Part shown: positions 22,324 through 26,534 of the stretch, piece after piece
Layout of the letters: the number at the start of each line of letters is the position of its first letter
Numbering within the stretch: the first letter of the stretch is position 1
DNA from: a virus
Virus record (IMG/VR): IMGVR_UViG_3300036800_000139
Coordinates: 1-26,534 of that record
Length of the DNA stretch: 26,534 bases
Reading direction: 5' to 3' (one strand)
The notes under the pieces: model-generated
What the model was told of the DNA's origin: nothing
Seen by the model: only the letters and a program-made list of their open reading frames with translations
The model's database searches: none
Position numbers and translations under genes: made by a program

Positions 22324-23541
22324 ATGACCGACTATACCCACGACCAGCGCACTCCCCTGGCAGTGCAGATGGCTGCCGCAGGCGCCTCGCGGGAGGAGAT
22401 CGCCGCCGAGTTCGGCGTCTCCATGCAAACCGCCAGCCGCCTGGTCAAGGCAGGCGGGGGCAAGATCAGGATCCCTGGCGGCCAGAAGATCGGCAAGAAG
22501 CCAAAGTATCTCTCTCGCGTTCTGGCGCTGCACGACGCTGGCAGCTCCGTCGGGCAGATCGAGGAAGAGATCGGCGACGTCCACCACAGCACCATCGCTG
22601 TGTGGCTCCGCGAGGCTGGCCGCAGCCCCCGTTACACGGGAGACATCCGGATCCCCGTCCGGGTGGAGGACGATCCCCGTCGGCCTGAGGCAATCGCCCG
22701 CTACCTCGCTGGGGAAACAGCCCCGGCCGTGTCCAAGAGCATGGGCCTCAGCGAGCGCACCGTGGAGTGGTGGGCCAAGCAGGACGGGGTCTGGGGCCAG
22801 GGCGGCATCCAGAAGCGCCAGCGGGACGCAGCGCAGGAGGCGGTCAGGCTATTCCGCGAGGGCATGCCGCTCGGGTCGATCGTCACCAGGTCCCGGCTGG
22901 ACTACTACCAGATCCGGTTCGCCCTGGACGAGGCCGGGATCCTCTCCTACACCGATGACGAGAAGCCGGATATCTGGTGTCCCTGTGGCCAGAAGACCGG
23001 GCACCCGGGGCGCAAGTACTGCTCCCAGGAGCACAAGCTCGAATACGGCACCAAGCGCCAAGCCGACCCGGCCAACCAGGTCACCCTCACCTGCTTGAAC
23101 TGCACAAAGGAGTTCACCCGTCCTCGCAGCCAAACCAACGCGGGCAAGTACTGCTCGAACGAGTGCTCGTCCAAGCACAACCGGACCAAGCAGCACATCG
23201 TAATCGAGGACGCGCTGGTGCTCGACTCGCCATTCGAGGCACTCTTTTACGGGCTCTGCCGGCTCTGGAAGATCCCCTGCGACCGGGCCGACCGCGCCGA
23301 GGCCATCCCGGTAAACGGCAGCGGATGGTACTGCCCGGACTTCTACCTGCCGCAGCTCCAGCTCTACGTGGAGATCAAGGGGTTCGAGGACGACGACGAC
23401 CGCGCCCGGTGCGACGAGTGGCGGAAGACCAGGCCGCTGGCGGTCCTGCGACGCGAGGAGCTGCACGTGCTCCGTACCAGGGCCAACGACAGCGTCGTCA
23501 AAGAACAGCTCAAAATCTGGGCATACGAGCAAGCGTCGTGA
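22324..23541 (+). CDS. Multi-HTH, double zinc-finger, PD-(D/E)XK nuclease-like protein
   Basis: A 405-residue protein. Four helix-turn-helix-like units occur in the first half: residues 11-42 (AAGASREEIAAEFGVSMQTA), 63-98 (DAGSSVGQIEEEIG..STIAVWL), 122-152 (APAVSKSMGLSERTVEWW) and 165-205 (REGMPLGSIVTRSRLDYYQI). Then come two treble-clef-like zinc motifs, C219xC221..C233xxxH237 and C257xxC260..C277xxxC281. The end has PD-(D/E)XK signature residues: E305 in SPFEALFYG, D339 in CPDFYLP, then E350-I-K352-G. Such layouts suggest a site-specific DNA nuclease, probably a free-standing homing endonuclease beside the capsid gene. It has its own promoter and sits between the capsid terminator and the next gene. 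A transposition- or defence-related role is also possible. Confidence 0.72.
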   Translation: MTDYTHDQRTPLAVQMAAAGASREEIAAEFGVSMQTASRLVKAGGGKIRIPGGQKIGKKPKYLSRVLALHDAGSSVGQIEEEIGDVHHSTIAVWLREAGRSPRYTGDIRIPVRVEDDPRRPEAIARYLAGETAPAVSKSMGLSERTVEWWAKQDGVWGQGGIQKRQRDAAQEAVRLFREGMPLGSIVTRSRLDYYQIRFALDEAGILSYTDDEKPDIWCPCGQKTGHPGRKYCSQEHKLEYGTKRQADPANQVTLTCLNCTKEFTRPRSQTNAGKYCSNECSSKHNRTKQHIVIEDALVLDSPFEALFYGLCRLWKIPCDRADRAEAIPVNGSGWYCPDFYLPQLQLYVEIKGFEDDDDRARCDEWRKTRPLAVLRREELHVLRTRANDSVVKEQLKIWAYEQAS

Positions 23542-23556
23542 TAAGGTTCCTTGTAT
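23539..23556 (+). promoter_or_regulatory. Operator-like palindrome at a gene start (copy 4)
   Basis: TGATAAGGTTCCTTGTAT overlaps the TGA of the nuclease gene and the ATG (23555) of the next. TAAGGT at 23542-23547 could be a -10 box giving a leaderless mRNA, 7 nt before the ATG; no good -35 is visible. It matches 15 of 18 consensus positions. Confidence 0.55.
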
Positions 23557-23860
23557 GTCGTTCACAACCCCTCAGCCCCAGCAGCCCGCCCCCTACTACT
23601 ACCCGCAGGCGCCCGCGCGGCGCACCAACGGCCTGTCCATCGCGTCGATGGTGCTGGGCATCCTCTGGATCACCTGGATCGGCTCGATCCTCGCGGTGAT
23701 CTTCGGGCACGTCGCGCTCGGCCAGATCCGCCGGGACGGCTCGGACGGCAAGGGCATGGCCATCACCGGGCTGGTGCTCGGCTACGTCGGCGTGGCGACG
23801 CTCACCGGCTGGATCCTGCTGCTGATCGTGGCCGCCGGCCAGCCGGGCGCAGGAGGATAG
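23555..23860 (+). CDS. DUF4190-like two-helix membrane protein
   Basis: A 101-residue protein: a Pro/Gln/Tyr-rich N-terminus (PQPQQPAPYYYPQAP), then NGLSIASMVLGILWITWIGSILAVIFGH as the first membrane helix pair region, GQIRRDGSDGKGMAITGLVLGYV as the characteristic loop and second helix, and a final hydrophobic GWILLLIVAA. This NGxAIASLVLG....GHxALxQIxRxxxxGxGxAxAGLVLGY pattern is the DUF4190 signature, widespread in actinobacterial membrane proteins and thus likely host-derived. A role in the phage is unknown; exclusion of superinfecting phage would fit but is only a guess. Confidence 0.85.
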   Translation: MSFTTPQPQQPAPYYYPQAPARRTNGLSIASMVLGILWITWIGSILAVIFGHVALGQIRRDGSDGKGMAITGLVLGYVGVATLTGWILLLIVAAGQPGAGG

Positions 23861-23890
23861 CGCTGGGACATCAGCCAGACTGGACGCGAG

Positions 23891-23916
23891 ACGCCCCGGC
23901 CACCCGGCCGGGGCGT
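23891..23916 (+). terminator. Terminator after DUF4190-like gene
   Basis: ACGCCCCGGC (23891-23900) pairs with GCCGGGGCGT (23907-23916) around a 6-nt loop, followed by TCTGCTTTG. It lies between convergent genes and may serve both. Confidence 0.8.
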
Positions 23917-23935
23917 TCTGCTTTGTCCCGTGGCG

Positions 23936-24130
23936 CTAGACGGTGGCGGGCTCGGCGCCGTTCAGCCCGTAGCCGGTCACCGGGATGTCCCGGTGGGTGC
24001 CCCTCCGGCCCCGCACGGCGGAGACATTCTGCTGGAACGTCGAGTTCGGGACCTCCCTGGACAGCCGCAGCAGGAGCTGGAAGCGCTCGGCCTCGCTCAG
24101 CTCGCAGATCTGTGACGTCATCCGGTCCAT
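23936..24130 (-). CDS. Small unknown protein, probably leaderless
   Basis: A 64-residue protein, start ATG at 24130, chosen because TATCAT ends 6 nt upstream; a GTG at 24157 would lie inside the promoter. The sequence starts with a helix, MDRMTSQICELSEAERFQLLLRL, resembling short DNA-binding or regulatory proteins, and ends in a loop-rich stretch. No family recognised. Confidence 0.5.
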   Translation of the reverse strand: MDRMTSQICELSEAERFQLLLRLSREVPNSTFQQNVSAVRGRRGTHRDIPVTGYGLNGAEPATV

Positions 24131-24136
24131 ACCGGG

Positions 24137-24164
24137 ATGATAGCCCAAAAGGATCACTTCTAAA
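24137..24164 (-). promoter_or_regulatory. Reverse promoter for leaderless small gene
   Basis: On the reverse strand, TTTAGA, a 16-nt spacer and TATCAT, then 6 nt to the ATG at 24130. The gap leaves no room for a ribosome site, so the message is probably leaderless. Confidence 0.55.
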
Positions 24165-24169
24165 CGGAG

Positions 24170-24198
24170 GAGGCCCCCGGTTGTTCGCCGGGGGCCTC
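24170..24198. terminator. Terminator downstream of vWA gene
   Basis: GAGGCCCCCGG (24170-24180) pairs with CCGGGGGCCTC (24188-24198) around TTGTTCG. It lies about 30 nt past the end of the reverse-strand vWA gene. Confidence 0.78.
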
Positions 24199-24228
24199 TG
24201 CTCGCTGGAGCGGGCTAGCTGTTTCAGC

Positions 24229-25233
24229 CTAGCGGAGCACGACCACCTGCGTGCCGCCGATCAGCTTGCGGTTGTAGCTGGTGGACTGGACGAACACCTT
24301 GCAGTCGGTGTGCAGGTCGCGCGGGTTGACCTTGACCGCGTAGTCCGGCAGCCCGAGCAGCGAGCGGGCCTCCTGGAGCGTGCCCGAGTAGAGCACCCCG
24401 CCGGCCTCCACCAGCACATCCTTGTAGTCCTGGATCGTGACCGGCTTGGTCAGCTGGTAGTAGACGCGGCCCTTCGGGTACGGCCGCCTGGTGACGCTCT
24501 CCACGAACAGGTCGATCCGGGAGTCGCCGGGCACCGGGTAGACGCCGTAGGCGCCCGAGGTGATCGGGGTGAGCCGGGCCTGGACGTCGGCGGCCGAGAA
24601 GCTGCCCGGGGTGAACATGCCGCTCCTGGCGCCGCGCACGCCCTGCGAGCGGCCCTCGAAGAACGACCGGGAGGTTTCCTTGATCCGCTCGCCGAGCATC
24701 TCCACGGCACGATGCGCGTTCGGGTCCCACTTCTCGATGGACCCGGCCGGGAAGCCGCACGCCTCGGCGTAGCGGACTCCCCGGAGGTCGGGGACGAACA
24801 CGCCCTCGGTCCAGTTCTCCTCCAGGCCGGCCAGCCGGGAGCTGAGCTGCTGCGGGCGCTGGCGGCTGGAGTTCTCCTGGCCGTCGGTGAAGGTGTAGCC
24901 GAGCATGGCGTGGTCGCCGTGGATCTGCGGGATGCGGCGCATGTCGTCGATGCTCGTGCATACGGCGTCGATCAGCGCGGTGTTGCCGCTCGCGCGGTAG
25001 AGGCCGGCGATCGAGGGGAACCGGAGCACGTCCATGTCCCAGACCACGTTCTCGACGCCGTGGTTGAACAGCCAGACCGAGAGCCGGGTCTCCTGGTCGA
25101 AGATCTTGGACTGCTCGGCCAGGTCGGCGACGAGGTTGTCCACGACCTGCACGACCGCCGCCGAGTGCGGGGTCATGCTGAGCGACTTGTCGATGGTGAG
25201 TGCTACGTGGTTGACCTTGTGCTCGATGCTCAT
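24229..25233 (-). CDS. von Willebrand factor A (vWA) domain protein
   Basis: A 334-residue protein; ATG at 25233 is preceded by CAGGAG at a 6-nt gap. Residues 8-200 form a vWA domain with a complete metal site (MIDAS): D15-K-S17-L-S19, T85 in SGNTALID and D117 in FTDGQEN. Such domains bind Mg2+ and a partner protein and often work with a MoxR/RavA-type AAA+ ATPase. Residues 225-334 form a beta-rich C-terminal domain (GVYPVPGDSRIDLFVES, GRVYYQLTKPVTIQDYKD). No ATPase gene is in this window. Phage copies are found in large actinophage genomes with unknown roles; host interaction or metal stress are possibilities. Confidence 0.85.
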   Translation of the reverse strand: MSIEHKVNHVALTIDKSLSMTPHSAAVVQVVDNLVADLAEQSKIFDQETRLSVWLFNHGVENVVWDMDVLRFPSIAGLYRASGNTALIDAVCTSIDDMRRIPQIHGDHAMLGYTFTDGQENSSRQRPQQLSSRLAGLEENWTEGVFVPDLRGVRYAEACGFPAGSIEKWDPNAHRAVEMLGERIKETSRSFFEGRSQGVRGARSGMFTPGSFSAADVQARLTPITSGAYGVYPVPGDSRIDLFVESVTRRPYPKGRVYYQLTKPVTIQDYKDVLVEAGGVLYSGTLQEARSLLGLPDYAVKVNPRDLHTDCKVFVQSTSYNRKLIGGTQVVVLR

Positions 25234-25271
25234 GCGGTGCTCCTGACTGAGGGGGTCTGCTTCGAGGCTCT

Positions 25272-25289
25272 CGCCTAGGTTGCTTGTAT
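25272..25289 (-). promoter_or_regulatory. Operator-like palindrome, diverged copy 6
   Basis: CGCCTAGGTTGCTTGTAT, read on the forward strand, matches 13 of 18 consensus positions. It lies 39 nt upstream of the vWA start, so it is placed like the other copies. On the reverse strand TACGAT lies beside it as a possible -10. Confidence 0.4.
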
Positions 25290-25325
25290 CGTATCGCGGG
25301 GGTCTGACATTTTCCGGGGTGCGCC

Positions 25326-25460
25326 AGCGCCGGGGCCGGACCATACGGCCAGACCCTGGTCACCCCTGCGCTAGCGCCGGGTGTAACACGCTTGCGCCGG
25401 TCTGACCCTTACGTTTGCGCCGGGGTCACCAATACGTTTATGGCCGGTACGACGTTATAC
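25326..25460. repeat. Iteron-like repeats beside AT-rich sequence
   Basis: Four adjoining units of 22-24 nt start at 25369, 25391, 25414 and 25437, sharing a (T)TTGCGCCGGnnTnACnnnTACG-like pattern, with a fifth related unit near 25326-25347. An AT-rich stretch (about 25455-25500) follows. Tandem 22-23 bp units next to easily melted DNA resemble replication-origin iterons or partition sites. No replication initiator is visible nearby, so the role is inferred. The whole 298-nt gap 25234-25531 holds no credible gene. Confidence 0.5.
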
Positions 25461-25489
25461 CGGGATTCCCTCATATTATGACGAGCCAT

Positions 25490-25525
25490 ATATAAGGTTC
25501 CTTGTTGCCATTGATCCGCTATAAT
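25490..25525 (+). promoter_or_regulatory. Operator-like palindrome (copy 5) and promoter for HNH gene
   Basis: ATATAAGGTTCCTTGTTG at 25490-25507 matches 15 of 18 consensus positions. It lies just upstream of TATAAT at 25520-25525, which is 6 nt before the ATG at 25532, a leaderless arrangement. The palindrome covers the -35 region. Confidence 0.6.
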
Positions 25526-25531
25526 CGGTGC

Positions 25532-25990
25532 ATGTCCAGCAGGCAGGAGAGGGTGGACCGCAACGCAGTGGCGGAGCGGCTCTTCGCGCTGGACGAGCCC
25601 GCCAGCCGGCCGCAGTTCTCGGCGCCCTGGGCGGAGGACGAGCAATCGGGCCGGATCCAGGTCTACGAGCCGGGGCTGCCCAGGCTGATCAGGAAGTCGA
25701 AGAAGAGCCGGGCCCGGCAGCCAGCCGGCTCGGCGGTGGTCTGCTCGAAGAGCCTGCGGGCGCTGATCTACGAGCGGGACGCTGGTATCTGCCAGCTGTG
25801 CGCGGAGATCGTAGTGGAGCCCTCGATCGACCGGATCATCCCGGGCTCGCTGGGCGGCCTGTACGTCGAGGACAACTGCCAGCTGGCCTGCTCCGGGTGC
25901 AACGGCCGGAAAGGCTCGCTGCTAGTGCTGAGGTTCGCCTACGCGTCCAGGGTGCGCCGGGCGGACCTCAAGTCCCGGGGGCTGATCTAG
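25532..25990 (+). CDS. HNH endonuclease-like protein
   Basis: A 152-residue protein. The N-terminal 65 residues are charged and partly disordered, with a basic KSKKSRARQ stretch. The HNH core begins ALIYERDAGICQLCAEIV and continues IDRIIPGSLGGLYVEDNCQLACSGCNGRKGSL. The first catalytic His is replaced by Arg (IDRIIPG instead of IDHIIPG), a form also common in actinophage HNH proteins. It may be a DNA-end-processing or homing enzyme; with no terminase nearby, the choice is open. ATG at 25532 is probably leaderless, and a hairpin terminator follows 9 nt after the stop. Confidence 0.8.
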   Translation: MSSRQERVDRNAVAERLFALDEPASRPQFSAPWAEDEQSGRIQVYEPGLPRLIRKSKKSRARQPAGSAVVCSKSLRALIYERDAGICQLCAEIVVEPSIDRIIPGSLGGLYVEDNCQLACSGCNGRKGSLLVLRFAYASRVRRADLKSRGLI

Positions 25991-25998
25991 GAGATAAC

Positions 25999-26030
25999 GG
26001 AGGCCCCGGGGCTCGGATCCCGGGGCCTCC
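25999..26030. terminator. Bidirectional terminator
   Basis: GGAGGCCCCGGG (25999-26010) pairs with CCCGGGGCCTCC (26019-26030) around an 8-nt loop, between the forward HNH gene and the convergent reverse gene. Confidence 0.8.
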
Positions 26031-26070
26031 GCTGCGCTGCCGCCCCCGGAGCAGGTGGGGGCGGCCATCC

Positions 26071-26316
26071 TCAGCTCTTCCGGGGGCTCCAAGGCATCGC
26101 CAGGAAGTTGCCGTCGGGCAGGAGATCTACCAGGCTGACCCTGACCGGCTCGTGTCCGGGGTGCAGCTGCGCCAGCCCGTCCCCGCAGCGCCACACGTCC
26201 ACGCAGGACAGGTCCTCCTGCTCGCCGAGCCATTTGATCAGCTCGTGCTTGACGGTGAACGCCGCGATCGGCTCGGTATCCTCGCGGACCACCCAGATGG
26301 TGCTAGCCCTGGCCAC
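26071..26316 (-). CDS. Small unknown protein
   Basis: An 81-residue protein starting with GTG at 26316, overlapping the upstream gene by 14 nt. It reads as beta-helix-beta: ARASTIWVVREDTEPIAAF, a helix (VKHELIKWLGEQED), then CVDVWRCGDG and VRVSLVDLLPDG. No family recognised, but size and layout resemble other small actinophage hypothetical proteins. No good ribosome site is visible, so translation may depend on the gene before it. Confidence 0.55.
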   Translation of the reverse strand: MARASTIWVVREDTEPIAAFTVKHELIKWLGEQEDLSCVDVWRCGDGLAQLHPGHEPVRVSLVDLLPDGNFLAMPWSPRKS

Positions 26317-26533
26317 TGAGCGCCTGATCGAAGGTGTCCGGCCGGCCGATCAGGACCCGGCGGACCAGGGCCAGCACCACCAGCTGGGTCTCGCCGGCCA
26401 CGGTCAGCTCATTATCGTGCGGCTGGACCAGGAGCGACCGCTTGATGGTGGACTCCAGATGCCTGGCCATCTCCTCGGCCCATTCCGGGAGGCCCTTGAC
26501 GGTGCCACCGTTGCTGGCGCCGTACGGGCTGCC
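26303..26533 (-). CDS. Unknown protein, 5' end beyond window
   Basis: The frame is open from the window edge to the TAG at 26303-26305, giving the last 76 residues. It has two helices (LPEWAEEMARHLESTIKRSL and GETQLVVLALVRRVLI) and ends DTFDQALSGQG. It is not recognised. It overlaps the next reverse gene, so both are probably one operon. Confidence 0.5.
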   Translation of the reverse strand, partial: GSPYGASNGGTVKGLPEWAEEMARHLESTIKRSLLVQPHDNELTVAGETQLVVLALVRRVLIGRPDTFDQALSGQG

Positions 26534-26534
26534 G

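Noticed and set aside
23551-25278. A 575-codon forward frame across the vWA region
   Set aside because: It crosses two terminators, runs antisense to the vWA gene with its clear MIDAS motif, and shares no recognisable domain.

Overview
The window is a segment of a high-GC double-stranded DNA tailed-phage genome (or prophage), almost certainly from an actinobacterial host. The grounds are the very high GC, GTG starts, -10 boxes placed 5-7 nt before start codons (leaderless transcripts), and a head module with a portal-like protein, a T4-type prohead-protease-like N-terminus and an HK97-type major capsid candidate. No rRNA, tRNA, IS element or CRISPR array was seen. Family assignments come from reading motifs by eye; no database search was made.

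Layout. Forward-strand virion genes form the backbone: portal (3-1688, 5' end missing), a 1729-residue multidomain protein (3766-8955), three small genes that may include lysis functions (8955-9988), a DUF6011-like gene and a small membrane protein (14265-15159), a 1395-residue capsid-protease fusion (15874-20061), a small repeat protein (20075-20404), a probable decoration protein (20468-21073) and the probable major capsid protein (21129-22145). Between these blocks lie self-contained islands, mostly on the reverse strand: a five-gene GIY-YIG/HTH operon (1795-3504); a four-gene Cys-rich, fibre and permuted NlpC/P60-like hydrolase operon (9985-14096); a lone HNH gene (15160-15771); and a forward HTH-zinc-PD-(D/E)XK nuclease gene (22324-23541). 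After the capsid block come accessory genes: a DUF4190-like membrane protein, a small unknown, a von Willebrand A protein, an HNH protein and two small reverse genes.

Two things stand out. First, an 18-bp inverted repeat with consensus ATACAAGGTTCCTTGTAT occurs six times, only at gene starts or in promoter gaps (near 3551, 14208, 15788, 23547, 25280 and 25498). It often lies in or against a -10/-35 pair, so it looks like the operator of one regulator controlling the accessory islands. Second, the two giant head-module proteins carry enzyme-like and zinc-binding domains joined by disordered linkers. One has a GNAT-like and a SWIM domain. The other has a prohead-protease domain fused to two further phage 'polyvalent' domains and two zinc ribbons. 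This suggests effectors made as part of the procapsid and possibly delivered with the DNA.

The region 25326-25460 holds iteron-like repeats beside an AT-rich stretch and may be an origin or a partition/regulatory site.
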